This document shows, piece by piece, positions 15,737 through 26,316 of a stretch of 64,000 nucleotides of DNA. Location: the NCBI RefSeq assembly GCF_015207425.1, contig NZ_JADEWZ010000005.1, forward strand, positions 62,001 to 126,000, given 5' to 3'. Position numbers and translations under genes: made by a program. Numbering within the stretch: the stretch's first letter is position 1; every line of letters begins with the position of its first letter. The notes under the pieces were generated by a model. That model was given only the letters and a program-made list of their open reading frames with translations, was not told the DNA's origin and ran no database searches. This stretch comes from Lusitaniella coriacea LEGE 07157. Lineage in GTDB: Bacteria; Cyanobacteriota; Cyanobacteriia; Cyanobacteriales; Spirulinaceae.

Positions 15737-18091
15737 TTGCTTTTTTCTCTCGAAGAACTTCCCCTGATTTTGACGGGCCCCCTTTTGCGGCGGACAGAAC
15801 CCGATGCTGTAACGGTTTGGCTGGCTCTCAAAGCGGCGCGTCAAGTGACGCTGCGCGTGTACCGTGCGGAGGAAAGAATGACGGCGTGTTTGGCGGGGAC
15901 GCGATCGACGGTACGTTTGGGGGAACACTTCCATATCGTCGCGGTTACAGCAACCTCTGAGGTGGACGCGAGACTCGAACCGGGACAACTGTATGCCTAC
16001 GATTTGGACTTTGGCGAGGGCGGGGAATCTCTCAATGAGGCGCTCAACTCGACGGGTTGCGATGCGCCTTTGAATCTCAGTTATTTCGAGCATGGTTTAC
16101 CCACCTTTGCATTGCCGCCTGACGATTTAAACCACCTCAAAATCGTTCACGGTTCCTGTCGCAAACCCCACGGTGGCGGTGCGGATATGCTTCCTTTGAT
16201 GGATAACGCGATCGCGCAAGCTGCGGATTTCCCCAACGAACGACCGCACCAACTCTTTTTAACGGGCGATCAAATTTATAGCGATGATGTTGCCGATCCT
16301 CTCCTCTGGTTAGCCAGCGAGTTGGAGGTGTTTTTGTTGGGGTGGGAGGAAGATTTACTGCTTCCGGATGACAGCTATAAACCCAGGGAATTGAAGCCGG
16401 GACAGCGCAGTTCGATTGCTGAGGAATGTGCCGGATTTACCGCAGGACTGCCCAATCAAGCCCATCTTGCGAAAAGTCACCTGTTCGCTTGGGGCGAATA
16501 TTGCATTGCTTATTTGTTGTGTTGGTCGTCGGTGCTGTGGCCCGATAAATTGCCTTCGGGAAAGGAGATGTGTCAGGAGAAAAAGCAGGTCAGACAGTGG
16601 GATCGGGAGGTGGACGCGATCGCTAATTTTACGCGCTCCCTTGGGCAAGTGCGGCGATTGCTGGCAAACATCCCCACCTATACCATTTGCGACGACCACG
16701 ATGTGAGCGATGACTGGTACCTCAATCGGGAATGGTGCGATCGCGTGTTGGGCAAGTCCTTTGGTCGGCAAGTCCTTCAAAACGCTCTGCTGGGCTATGC
16801 GCTGTTCCAAGGGTGGGGCAACACCCCCAAGCAATTTTTTGCAGGTCAGCCGGGAGAAAAGCTCCTAGAGGCGGTAGAAACGTGGTCGGCATCGAGGGGG
16901 AAGGATAAAGCAGCGTGGCGAGAGATTGGCAAGTATTTGGGATTGCCCCTCACCAATCCTCAAACGGGACTGCCCCAATATCGACTCGATGGCGATGTTT
17001 TAATTTTGGATCGAGACGATCGCGCGCTCGATTGGCACTACACCATTCGAGGTTTTAAGCACGAGGCGATTGTCATCGATACGCGCACTTGGCGCGGCTA
17101 TCCCCAGGGTGAGAAAGAGAAAAAAACGCCGCCGATGCTGTTGTCTCCCACTGGCTTTAAGCAACAACTCGAAGCGCCTTTAGAGGAAACCGAAGCAATC
17201 AATCAGTCCCAACAGGCAGAGATTGAAGCCACGCTGGTGATTTTGCCGACCAATTTAGTGACGATGTGCTTTGTGGATTGGGTTCAGCGCTTCGATCTGT
17301 CGCGCGATCGCGTGTTCGGTAACGATGTGGGAGATTCCTGGAACTTCAATGAGAACGCATTTTCGCAGTTTCTGGTTCGGTTGGGTCAGCGACGCGATCG
17401 CGCGATTATTCTCTCTGGCGATATCCACTATAGTTGTGCGGTACGCCTCTGTTATTGGTCTAGGGAGCGCGATTCGGTTCTCGTCCAACTCACCTCCAGC
17501 GCCTTAAAAAACTCAGAATGGTCTACCCGCGTCATTCACACCAAACTCAAATCTCTCTGTCCCGAAAGGACGGTTCGCTGGGCGGGTTGGAAAACGCCGC
17601 CACCCTTACGAGAAATAGCAATACTTCCCGGTCAAATTAAGCAATGGAACGATCGAACGCGCCATAGCAGCCCTTTTTTACGGCAACTGCACCGCGATCG
17701 CGGCAACGAGCAATTATCCTGGAAACTGATCCTCAAAGACCCCAAAGATCGACCCGATTGGCGCTACCGCATTCAATGGCTCGAACGGGGGAAAGCCCAA
17801 CTCCTTCCCTGGCACACCCCGCGAAATCAGCACCCCAAACTTTCAGAAAACTTCCTCATCAAACTTCTCCTAAAACTTTGGCGCAATCGTTGGCTACAAG
17901 AAGGTTCTGAAGTCGTCGGTCGCAATAACTTCAGCCTTGTTACCTTCCAATGGTCGCCCCAGAATTCCACAAAAGCCGTTATCCAAGAAACCTATTGGTT
18001 TCTTCCCGACAATCCCACTCGTACCGTCACCAGTCGCTATTTTGTTTCCTTGGAACCGGATAAAGCCCCCCCCTTCACCCGCGAACTTTAA
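15737..18091 (+). CDS. PhoD-like metallophosphatase
   Basis: A 784-residue protein of the PhoD/PhoD_2 metallophosphatase group. Metal-site motifs are visible: FLTGDQIYSDD (about 172-182), CDDHDVSDDW (about 318-327) and LSGDIHYSCAV (about 557-567). It begins with a fibronectin-like barrel typical of PhoD (PLILTGPLLRRTEPDAVTVW). There is no Tat or Sec signal peptide, so a cytoplasmic location is likely, unlike secreted PhoD. The start is weak: TTG 15737 is the only usual start codon before the motif region, and an upstream in-frame TAG at 15716 bounds the frame. The substrate (phosphodiester or other) is unknown. Confidence 0.82.
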   Translation: MLFSLEELPLILTGPLLRRTEPDAVTVWLALKAARQVTLRVYRAEERMTACLAGTRSTVRLGEHFHIVAVTATSEVDARLEPGQLYAYDLDFGEGGESLNEALNSTGCDAPLNLSYFEHGLPTFALPPDDLNHLKIVHGSCRKPHGGGADMLPLMDNAIAQAADFPNERPHQLFLTGDQIYSDDVADPLLWLASELEVFLLGWEEDLLLPDDSYKPRELKPGQRSSIAEECAGFTAGLPNQAHLAKSHLFAWGEYCIAYLLCWSSVLWPDKLPSGKEMCQEKKQVRQWDREVDAIANFTRSLGQVRRLLANIPTYTICDDHDVSDDWYLNREWCDRVLGKSFGRQVLQNALLGYALFQGWGNTPKQFFAGQPGEKLLEAVETWSASRGKDKAAWREIGKYLGLPLTNPQTGLPQYRLDGDVLILDRDDRALDWHYTIRGFKHEAIVIDTRTWRGYPQGEKEKKTPPMLLSPTGFKQQLEAPLEETEAINQSQQAEIEATLVILPTNLVTMCFVDWVQRFDLSRDRVFGNDVGDSWNFNENAFSQFLVRLGQRRDRAIILSGDIHYSCAVRLCYWSRERDSVLVQLTSSALKNSEWSTRVIHTKLKSLCPERTVRWAGWKTPPPLREIAILPGQIKQWNDRTRHSSPFLRQLHRDRGNEQLSWKLILKDPKDRPDWRYRIQWLERGKAQLLPWHTPRNQHPKLSENFLIKLLLKLWRNRWLQEGSEVVGRNNFSLVTFQWSPQNSTKAVIQETYWFLPDNPTRTVTSRYFVSLEPDKAPPFTREL

Positions 18092-18389
18092 ATTAATCCG
18101 ATCGAACCCAAACTAAATTTACGCAAATTCACTTTTGATATGACACCTTTAAGGTCTTATTAAGCGTAATTACACTGAGGCATTGAGAATTTTTGATATC
18201 AGTGTTTAGCTATTTTAAAATATATATAAGTCTTTGTTGATAAATGTGGCAATCTAGTAGTTGCAACTTTTAAAATTTAATAATTAGGTGAGTTATTTTT
18301 AACTTGCTTGCATCCTCAAGCAATCGAGTGGTGGCTAGTCGGAAATTGACAAATTAGAGCCTTATATTATTCTTTGGAACTGGTCTATT
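18092..18389. other. AT-rich leader before hybrid kinase gene
   Basis: About 300 bp of AT-rich sequence separates the phosphatase from the first hybrid kinase. I see no gene in it; it probably holds the promoter of the kinase-regulator pair. No recognised operator could be assigned. Confidence 0.4.
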
Positions 18390-21300
18390 GTGAATAGTAC
18401 TCCCATAACCTTTAACGGCTATCGTCTCATCGAACTCATCCACTCTAGTTCTCGCATTCTCGTCTATCGAGGTCAGCGAACCAGAGACAGTCAATTCGTC
18501 ATTATTAAACTGTTGCGATCCCCATATCCCTCAATCTCCGAACTCATCCAATTCCGCAATCAATACGCCATTAGCAAAAATCTCGATTTCCCTGGGATTG
18601 TGTGTCCCTTCGCCCTAGAATCCTACAATAATGGATATGCTTTGATCATGCCGGATAAAGGAGATATTTCGCTTTTGTCCTTCGCTTTCGATCGCCCGTT
18701 ATTAATCATCGAATTTCTTGAAATTGGGATTCAATTGGCAGGAATATTGCACAAACTCTATGAAAATCGGGTCATTCATAAAGATATTAAACCTGCAAAC
18801 ATTTTAATTCATCCCGACACAAAGCAAGTTAAACTGATTGACTTTAGTCTTGCTTCTCTCCTCCCCAAAGAAACCCAAGAAGTTCATAATCCTAATGTTC
18901 TAGAAGGCACGCTGGCTTATATTTCTCCCGAACAAACCGGACGAATGAACCAAAAAATTGACTACCGTGCTGATTTTTACTCTCTTGGCGTTACTTTTTA
19001 CGAACTTCTGGCGGGAGAACTTCCCTTCACAAGCAATGACCCGATGGAATTAGTACATTGTCATATTGCTAAAGTACCGATGTCATTAGGGAATGGGGGA
19101 CAGAGAACAGGGAACAGTGAGAAGATTCCCCAAGTACTTTCCGATATGGTGATGAAATTGATGGCGAAGAATGTTGAAGAGCGCTATCAAAGTGCTTTGG
19201 GGTTGAAATACGACCTGGAATGGTGTTTGAAACAATGGACCCAAACCGCGGCGATTGAGGCGTTTGAGTTAGGAAAGCGAGATGTGCGCGATCGTTTCAT
19301 TATCCCTGAAAAACTCTACGGACGAGAGAAAGAAGTTACTCAATTATTAGCAGCATTCGAGCGAGTTTCTCAAGTTCAGTCATCAGTGAAGGCAGGAGGC
19401 AGGAGGCAGGAGGCAGAAGGGAAGATTGATTGTAACCTGTCCCCATCTCTCCCACTCTCCGTGTCTCCGCGTCATCAAAAAGTCTCCCCGTCAACTCTTT
19501 CTCGAAGTGAATTAGTCTTAGTCGCAGGCTATTCTGGCGTGGGAAAAACTTCCGTTGTCAATGAAGTTCATAAACCCATCGTCCGCCAACGGGGTTACTT
19601 TATGAGGGGGAAATTCGACCAATTCAATCGCAACATTCCTTTCAGTGCCTTCGTTCAAGCATTCCGAGATTTAATTGAACAATTGCTATCAGAAACTAAC
19701 GACCGCCTTAAAGTGTGGAAACGAAAAATACTGACTGCATTGGGGGATAACGGACAAGTTATTATTGAGGTGGTTCCCGAACTCGAATATATTATTGGCA
19801 AGCAACCTCCCGTTTCAGAACTTTCAGGAAATGCGGCGCAAAATCGCTTTAATTTACTATTTAGTAAGTTTATTCGAGTTTTCACAAAAAAAGAGCATCC
19901 TTTGGCGATATTTTTAGACGATTTGCAATGGGCAGATTTAGCTTCTTTGGAGTTAATGAAACTGTTAGTCAAAGAGGATTCAACAGGCTATCTTTTGCTC
20001 ATTGGTGCTTATCGCGATAATGAAGTCGATCCAACTCACCCGTTGATGTTGGCTTTACATGAGATTGAAAGAACTGAGGCGATTCTCACTCGGATAACCC
20101 TGGCTCCTTTGAGTCAATCGGGAGTGAATCAATTGGTCGCCGATACGCTCAGTTGCAGTTACGAACAAGCCGTTCCTTTAACAGAGCAGGTGTATCAAAA
20201 AACGCAGGGAAATCCTTTTTTTACAACTCAGTTTCTTAAATCGCTTTATGAGGAAGGGTGGATTAGTTTCAATGGAAAATTGGGGTATTGGGAATGTGAC
20301 AGGGTGGAGATACTGCAATTATCTCTAGCAGATGATGTTGTGAAATTCATGGCAACTCAATTGCAGAAATTGCCTGTGGAAACGCAAACTGTACTGAAAT
20401 TTGCGGCTTGTATTGGAGCGCAGTTTGACTTGAATACTTTAGCAATTGTTTGCGCGCGATCGCGCGTGGATATTGCAACTGTTTTGTGGTCGGCATTGCG
20501 AGAAGGTTCGATCGTTCCTGTCACCACAAACTACAAGTTCTTTCAAGGAATGGAATCTCTGCCCCAAGCGGAACGGATTGCTGTTCCCTATAGGTTTTTA
20601 CACGATCGCATTCAACAAGCGGCATATTCCCTGATTAGTTGGGAACAAAAACAATCGACTCACCTCAATATCGGGACTTTATTATTAAAGAAATTGTCGG
20701 TTGCAGAACGAGAAGATCGAATTTTCGAGATTGTCAATCATTTGAATATTGGTAGGGAATTAATTACTCAACTGCCCCCACGAAAGGAACTGGCAAAACT
20801 CAATTTATTAGCAGGAAAGAAAGCGAAGGCTTCAACGGCTTATGCGGGTGCTTTGAGTCAGATCGAAATTGGAATAGAACTGTTACCTGGGGATTGCTGG
20901 GAAAGCGATTACGATTTGAGTTTTGAATTGTATAGAGAACGCGCAGAATTAGAGTATTTGAACGGGAATTTTGAGGCGGCTGAAACTTGGATCGATCGCG
21001 TCCTAGAAAATGCAAAAACGCCGATGGAAAAAGCGGAAGTTTATAAGATATCCATCGTCCAATATACATTGCAAGCGAAGTACCCAGAAGCCATCCAAGC
21101 CGGTCGCCAAGCGTTGGCATTGATTGATGTCGAGCTTCCTGAAGACAATTTTGAGGCGGTACGAGACGCAGAACTCGCGATCGCGCAAAAAACCTTAAAA
21201 AATCGCTCCTTCGCTTCCCTTGCAGATTTACCCCTGATGACGCAACCTCAGAAAAAAATGGCGATCGCGATACTCATCAGCATTGGACCTCCGACCTATC

Positions 21301-24300
21301 GTTCCCATCAAAAATTATGGTCTGTCATTTGCGCCAAAGCCGTCAATCTATGTCTGCAATACGGCAATACGCCAGAAAGCGGGTACATTTATCCGGCATT
21401 CGGCGGCTTGCGCGGTTATGCCCTCAATGATTACCAAGGAACCGGCGAATTACTCGATGCAACACTTCAATTCATCAAAACCTTGAATAACAAATCCGCA
21501 GAAAGCGTCACGTATTTGATGATTGGCAGTTCTTTGAGACATTGGTCCCATCCCCTAAAGTTTGCGACTGAAGATTATCTTGCTTCCTATCAAGTGGGTT
21601 TAGCCTCGAGCAATCTGCAATATGCCGCCTATGCTTTCGGACACAATATGTATTGCCGTTTTTACCAAAGTATCCGTCTTGAAACTCTTTTTGAGGAGAT
21701 AGCAGAGTCCCTGGCATTCAGTCAAAAATATAAAAATCAGTGGGCGATCGATCTATTGATGGGCGGTCAGCGAATTGTTACAAAATTAATGGGAATACAA
21801 ACGGATGGCAAATCTGAAACCGACTATCGCGATTGGTGCCGCAACCATAAAAATTGGCAAGTTCTCTGTATCTACAACATCCTGAGAACCCAGCTTCTGT
21901 TCGTAGAGGGACGTTTGGAAGAGGCGCTGGCGTGCGGTCAGGAAGCCGAAGCAGCGATTATTAATATTGCACCCCAGGGATTGCTTCCCTATGCCCATCA
22001 TCTCTTTATTTACGCGCTGCTTCTCGCATCCCTTCATCCAAAAACATCAGAACCCCAACAATCAGAAAATTGGGCGCAAATCTCAACCTATCAAAAACAG
22101 CTTGAAAGTTGGGCGCAAAACTGTCCGGAGAATTTTCTGCACCTTTGTTCTTTGGTTAAAGCAGAAATGGCTCGACTCTCTGGGGATCGCTTGGAAGCAA
22201 TGGAACTTTACGACTTGGCGATCGCGCAAGCCAAAGAAAATAAATATCTCCAAGAAGAAGCCCTTGCTGGCGAACTCGCGGCAGAGTTTTACCTCAATTG
22301 GGGAAAAGAAATCATTGCCAAAGCGTATCTCACCCAAGCTTACTATTGCTACGCTCATTGGGGAGCTAAAGCAAAAGTGGACGCTCTAGAACAACAATAC
22401 CCCCAACTCCTGGCAAACGCGACAACGAACCCATTACCCAATTACCTAACCAACACCCACTCTAGCTCCACATCGGGTGAAGTTCTCGATCTTGCAACAG
22501 TCCTCAAAGCCTCTCAAACCATTTCCCAAGAAATTGCTTCGGAACAACTTCTGGGTAAATTAATGCAACTCTTGCTAGAAAATGCTGGCGCGCAAACGGG
22601 GTGTTTAATCCTCCCCCAAGGAGGAAACTTGCGAATTGAAGCAACAGTGGCGATTGATAGCGATTATGGGAGCCTTTTGGAATCGCTTCCCCTCGAAGAG
22701 CGGGTTCCCACTTCAATTGTCCAGCTTGTGGCTCGCACTCAAAAAAGCATTGTCATCAGCGACGGGAGAAAAGAACTGCAAACCTCGCGAGATCCTTATA
22801 TCCGAACTTACAAACCGCGCTCGATTTTGTGCGCTCCCCTCCTCAATTGCGAAGATTGGGTTGGGATTGTTTATTTGGAAAACAACGCGATCGCGGGCGC
22901 TTTTACCCCAGAACGACTGGACATGGTACGTTTACTCTCCACCCAAGCCGCGATCGCGATTCTCAACGCCAAACTTTACGCTCAAGTTCGCACCAACGAA
23001 CAGCAACTCCAACAATTTCTCAATGCACTTCCAATTGGCGTATTTGTGACCGCCAACGACGGTCGTCCCTACTACATCAACCCCCTCGGAGAAGAAATGC
23101 TCCATCGAGGAATCGACAAATCTGCAAAGCCGGAAGAACTGACCAGCATCCATCGCACCTATATCGCAGGGACGCAAGAGAATTACCCGCAAGAACGAAT
23201 GCCTTTGTTCAAAGCACTTCAGGGAGAAAACAGTACGATTGATGATCTGGAAATTCATACTCCCGATCGCATTATTGCCATTGAAGCAAGGGGAAACCCC
23301 ATCCGCGACGAACGGGGAAATATTACTTACGCGATCGCGACCTTTCAAGACATTACCCAGCGCAAACAAGCCGAACAAATCCTCGCCGACTACAATCACA
23401 CCCTAGAACGTCAAGTTATCGAACGAACAGAAGAACTTGCCAATACCCTAAAAAACCTTAAAATAACTCAAGAGCAATTAATTCACACCGAAAAAATGGC
23501 AGCCTTGGGCAACTTAATGGCAGGTATTGCCCACGAACTTCGCAACCCTCTCAACTTTGTCAATAACCTTTCCTTACTCTCCTCAGAGTTAATTGAAGAA
23601 CTCAACGAAATGCTCGAACCTCTCAAAGATCGATGGGACTCCAATACGAACGAATCTATTACAGAAATATTGAGTTATTTGAGTCGCAATAGCCAGGAAA
23701 TTCATCAAAACGGAGAACGGGCAACCAATATCATTTCTATGATGTTGATGCAAGCTCGCAGTGACAATCTGCAAAAACAACCCACCGACCTCAACACGCT
23801 CCTCGAACAAACAGTCGATCTAGTTTGTTATAGTTTGCGCGATCCCGGAGGGATCTGCTTGCAAGCAGCCCGCGACCCAGCATTTAACATACAAATTCAG
23901 CAAGACTACGATCCCACCCTTCCACTGATCAATACCGTTTCTCAAAATCTCAATCGTGCTTTCATCAACCTCATCGACAATGCTTGTTATGCCCTTTGGT
24001 GTAAATGGAAAAACACCCAAACTGTTTTTATTCCAACACTTTCTCTAAAAACAATTAATCAGGGAGATTCAGTTGAGATTCACATCCAAGATAACGGCAC
24101 CGGGATCGATCCTAAAACCCAAGCAAAAATGTTTAATCCCTTCTTTACCACTAAACCACCAGGTGAAGGAACGGGTTTAGGACTCTCTCTAACCTATGAG
24201 ATTATTGCGAGAGAACATACAGGAACCATCCACATTGAAACAGAAGTCGGAATTTACACCAAATTAATTGTCAATCTCCCCTTAAACGCACCCACCCTTC

Positions 24301-24323
24301 CCAAGCAAAAGGAGGATAAATAA
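18390..24323 (+). CDS. Multi-domain Ser/Thr kinase-AAA-GAF-PAS-histidine kinase
   Basis: A 1977-residue hybrid signalling protein. Domains in order are: Ser/Thr kinase (about 5-290; HKDIKPAN at 130-137, with DFS replacing DFG); AAA-type ATPase (Walker [10 protein letters not shown] with K386; Walker [13 protein letters not shown]); a long helical repeat region (about 650-1350); GAF (about 1365-1530); PAS (about 1540-1665); HisKA with phospho-acceptor His1715 in IAHELRNP; and HATPase ([19 protein letters not shown]). This architecture is typical of large-genome cyanobacteria. TAATG links its stop to the next gene, so the downstream REC protein is its likely phosphotransfer partner. Three stretches derive from dispersed repeats: 19089-19120, 19390-19497 and 23837-23874. 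Confidence 0.93.
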   Translation: MNSTPITFNGYRLIELIHSSSRILVYRGQRTRDSQFVIIKLLRSPYPSISELIQFRNQYAISKNLDFPGIVCPFALESYNNGYALIMPDKGDISLLSFAFDRPLLIIEFLEIGIQLAGILHKLYENRVIHKDIKPANILIHPDTKQVKLIDFSLASLLPKETQEVHNPNVLEGTLAYISPEQTGRMNQKIDYRADFYSLGVTFYELLAGELPFTSNDPMELVHCHIAKVPMSLGNGGQRTGNSEKIPQVLSDMVMKLMAKNVEERYQSALGLKYDLEWCLKQWTQTAAIEAFELGKRDVRDRFIIPEKLYGREKEVTQLLAAFERVSQVQSSVKAGGRRQEAEGKIDCNLSPSLPLSVSPRHQKVSPSTLSRSELVLVAGYSGVGKTSVVNEVHKPIVRQRGYFMRGKFDQFNRNIPFSAFVQAFRDLIEQLLSETNDRLKVWKRKILTALGDNGQVIIEVVPELEYIIGKQPPVSELSGNAAQNRFNLLFSKFIRVFTKKEHPLAIFLDDLQWADLASLELMKLLVKEDSTGYLLLIGAYRDNEVDPTHPLMLALHEIERTEAILTRITLAPLSQSGVNQLVADTLSCSYEQAVPLTEQVYQKTQGNPFFTTQFLKSLYEEGWISFNGKLGYWECDRVEILQLSLADDVVKFMATQLQKLPVETQTVLKFAACIGAQFDLNTLAIVCARSRVDIATVLWSALREGSIVPVTTNYKFFQGMESLPQAERIAVPYRFLHDRIQQAAYSLISWEQKQSTHLNIGTLLLKKLSVAEREDRIFEIVNHLNIGRELITQLPPRKELAKLNLLAGKKAKASTAYAGALSQIEIGIELLPGDCWESDYDLSFELYRERAELEYLNGNFEAAETWIDRVLENAKTPMEKAEVYKISIVQYTLQAKYPEAIQAGRQALALIDVELPEDNFEAVRDAELAIAQKTLKNRSFASLADLPLMTQPQKKMAIAILISIGPPTYRSHQKLWSVICAKAVNLCLQYGNTPESGYIYPAFGGLRGYALNDYQGTGELLDATLQFIKTLNNKSAESVTYLMIGSSLRHWSHPLKFATEDYLASYQVGLASSNLQYAAYAFGHNMYCRFYQSIRLETLFEEIAESLAFSQKYKNQWAIDLLMGGQRIVTKLMGIQTDGKSETDYRDWCRNHKNWQVLCIYNILRTQLLFVEGRLEEALACGQEAEAAIINIAPQGLLPYAHHLFIYALLLASLHPKTSEPQQSENWAQISTYQKQLESWAQNCPENFLHLCSLVKAEMARLSGDRLEAMELYDLAIAQAKENKYLQEEALAGELAAEFYLNWGKEIIAKAYLTQAYYCYAHWGAKAKVDALEQQYPQLLANATTNPLPNYLTNTHSSSTSGEVLDLATVLKASQTISQEIASEQLLGKLMQLLLENAGAQTGCLILPQGGNLRIEATVAIDSDYGSLLESLPLEERVPTSIVQLVARTQKSIVISDGRKELQTSRDPYIRTYKPRSILCAPLLNCEDWVGIVYLENNAIAGAFTPERLDMVRLLSTQAAIAILNAKLYAQVRTNEQQLQQFLNALPIGVFVTANDGRPYYINPLGEEMLHRGIDKSAKPEELTSIHRTYIAGTQENYPQERMPLFKALQGENSTIDDLEIHTPDRIIAIEARGNPIRDERGNITYAIATFQDITQRKQAEQILADYNHTLERQVIERTEELANTLKNLKITQEQLIHTEKMAALGNLMAGIAHELRNPLNFVNNLSLLSSELIEELNEMLEPLKDRWDSNTNESITEILSYLSRNSQEIHQNGERATNIISMMLMQARSDNLQKQPTDLNTLLEQTVDLVCYSLRDPGGICLQAARDPAFNIQIQQDYDPTLPLINTVSQNLNRAFINLIDNACYALWCKWKNTQTVFIPTLSLKTINQGDSVEIHIQDNGTGIDPKTQAKMFNPFFTTKPPGEGTGLGLSLTYEIIAREHTGTIHIETEVGIYTKLIVNLPLNAPTLPKQKEDK
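19089..19120 (+). repeat. GGGAACA-type heptamers inside kinase 1
   Basis: A degenerate GGGAATG/GGGAACA run reads in frame as [12 protein letters not shown], between the HIAKVPMS and [11 protein letters not shown] segments of the Ser/Thr kinase domain. It matches the placement of the run at 27111 in kinase 2. Confidence 0.8.
19390..19497 (+). repeat. AGGAGGC and CTCCGTGTC simple repeats inside kinase 1
   Basis: Four AGGAGGC units followed by the reverse complement of the GACACGG family (CTCCGTGTCTCCGCG). They are read in frame as a Gly/Arg/Ser/Pro-rich linker of about 36 residues just ahead of the AAA Walker A motif (K386). Confidence 0.85.
23837..23874 (+). repeat. Double-hairpin repeat inside kinase 1, copy A
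   Basis: GCGATCCCGGAGGGATC is followed by CTGCTTGCAAGCAG: two adjacent hairpins. They encode [14 protein letters not shown] in frame within the region before the HATPase domain. A second copy with the same layout is intergenic at 40934-40970. Confidence 0.85.
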
Positions 24324-26092
24324 TGAACGCCTCCCGGATATTAGTCGTTGACGATGAATCGCTATTGGAATACTTGATCCTGCAAAAATTTCGCAGGCAA
24401 ATTAGAAACAACAGATATCAATTTGTCTTCGCTTCCAACGGAGTGAATGCCTTGGAAAAAATTCAACAAGAAGACACTTTCGACATGATATTAACCGATC
24501 TCAGAATGCCTGAGATGGATGGTTTGACTCTCTTAGAAAAACTAAGGAAAATCGATAAAAACATCAAAACTGTGGTTGTATCCGCTTACGGCGATATGCA
24601 AAACCTTCGAGCAGCAATGAATCGCGGTGCTTTCGACTTTCTCGTCAAACCCGTTGACTTACAGGATTTAGAGAAAACAATTAAAAAGACGCTAGAGCAT
24701 ATCAACACCAATAAACTGCAACAAGCGCAACTACAAAAAGCACAAGAAAAAGTACAATACTTAGCCTTTAACGATGCTCTAACCGATCTGGTCAATCGTA
24801 ACTTCTTCATGCAAACCCTGAAGAAAACGATCGCCACAAATTCAACAAAAACAGATCGTTTATATGCAGTCCTATTTCTTGACTTAGATCGATTCAAAAT
24901 TGTGAATGATAGCTTAGGGCATACGATTGGAGATCGCTTGCTTCAAAATGTTGCCAACAAGTTAAAAGAATGCTCTCATTCCAACAATATCGTAGCGCGT
25001 TTTGGCGGAGATGAATTTGCAATTCTGCTTGACAATATTCAAGACTCTAGCGAAGCCACTCATCTCGCTCAAAGAATCCAAACAGCATTAGAGCAACCCG
25101 TTCAAATTGAAAACTACAAAATTTATATTACAGCGAGTATTGGGATTTCTTTAAGTTCAATTAGATACGAAAAGGTTGAAGATGTTATCCGAGATGCCGA
25201 TGTTGCAATGTATCGCGCGAAAGATCAAGAAAAAAGTCGCTATGCAATTTTCGATCCTTCCATGCAAGCAATGGTTGCAGAACGCTTGCAATTAGAAGGA
25301 GACTTGCGAAAAGCACTCGACAATCAAGAATTCTACGATCGCAATCGACCTCAAGAATTTTACAATCACTACCAGCCTATTGTTTCTCTGAAAACAGGTA
25401 AAATTGTCGGTTTTGAAGTGTTAGTTCGGTGGAACCATCCTCAACAGGGAACAATATCTCCCCTTAAGTTTATTCCGATTGCAGAAGAAACACAACTTAT
25501 CGATCGGTTGGGTTGGTGGATCTTTCAGGAAGGTTGCGCTCAATTAAAACGTTGGAAAGAAGAGTTCCCTCACCTCTTTTTCTGCTTGAATATTAACGTT
25601 TCAGCTATTCAACTCAAACAAGTTGATTTTTCTCAAAAATGTCAAGAAATTCTCCAAAGCTTTTCTTTAGAGGGAAGTCGTTTGAAGCTAGAACTCACTG
25701 AAAGTTGTTTGCTAGAAGATTTACCCAAACAAATTGCACAATTGTCAGAGATTAAAGCAATTCAAGTACAATTATGTATTGATGATTTTGGAACGGGATA
25801 TTCTTCATTAAGTCGCCTGCATGAATTTCCAATTGACACGCTTAAAATAGACCGTAGTTTTATTCATCGCATGACCTCCAGCACCGGACACTATGCGACG
25901 GTTGAAATGATTGTGGCACTGGCACATACTTTAAATCTCAATGTGGTTGCAGAAGGAATAGAAACAGGAGAAGAGCTAGAAAGCTTAATAAAACTCGGTT
26001 GTGAGTTCGGACAGGGATATTTATTTTCTAGACCTTTAGATAGTCAAGCTGCAACGGAGTTTCTTCGCAAGAATTTGAACCCAAAAACTTAG
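24323..26092 (+). CDS. Response regulator with GGDEF and EAL domains
   Basis: A 589-residue regulator of cyclic-di-GMP turnover. The receiver (about 5-125) has D10/D11, phospho-acceptor D59 in ILTDLRMP and K109. The GGDEF domain has an intact RFGGDEFAI. The EAL domain has EVL in place of EAL but keeps the catalytic Glu, the Asn of [22 protein letters not shown] and AEGIET, so both activities are possible. Its ATG overlaps the kinase stop (TAATG, 24321-24325), with GGAGG just upstream. This makes co-translation and phosphorylation by the preceding histidine kinase very likely. Output would be a change in the cyclic-di-GMP pool. Confidence 0.95.
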   Translation: MNASRILVVDDESLLEYLILQKFRRQIRNNRYQFVFASNGVNALEKIQQEDTFDMILTDLRMPEMDGLTLLEKLRKIDKNIKTVVVSAYGDMQNLRAAMNRGAFDFLVKPVDLQDLEKTIKKTLEHINTNKLQQAQLQKAQEKVQYLAFNDALTDLVNRNFFMQTLKKTIATNSTKTDRLYAVLFLDLDRFKIVNDSLGHTIGDRLLQNVANKLKECSHSNNIVARFGGDEFAILLDNIQDSSEATHLAQRIQTALEQPVQIENYKIYITASIGISLSSIRYEKVEDVIRDADVAMYRAKDQEKSRYAIFDPSMQAMVAERLQLEGDLRKALDNQEFYDRNRPQEFYNHYQPIVSLKTGKIVGFEVLVRWNHPQQGTISPLKFIPIAEETQLIDRLGWWIFQEGCAQLKRWKEEFPHLFFCLNINVSAIQLKQVDFSQKCQEILQSFSLEGSRLKLELTESCLLEDLPKQIAQLSEIKAIQVQLCIDDFGTGYSSLSRLHEFPIDTLKIDRSFIHRMTSSTGHYATVEMIVALAHTLNLNVVAEGIETGEELESLIKLGCEFGQGYLFSRPLDSQAATEFLRKNLNPKT

Positions 26093-26316
26093 GAAATAGG
26101 GTGAATCGTTTTCGTTCATCGGTGCTTTCTATCCAACCTTGCGTGTTAAGGGAAGATTTTGGGCATATTGAAAATGAGGCCAATATATAGCAATTCTCGC
26201 TCCTGTAAGGTATATATTTCACTGCCTATTGCCTCAAACTTTAAGCTTTGTACCTCACTAGACTGAGAAACGCCATATCGTATTGTCTCTAGCTTTTCAA
26301 TTCACTCGTCAGAACG

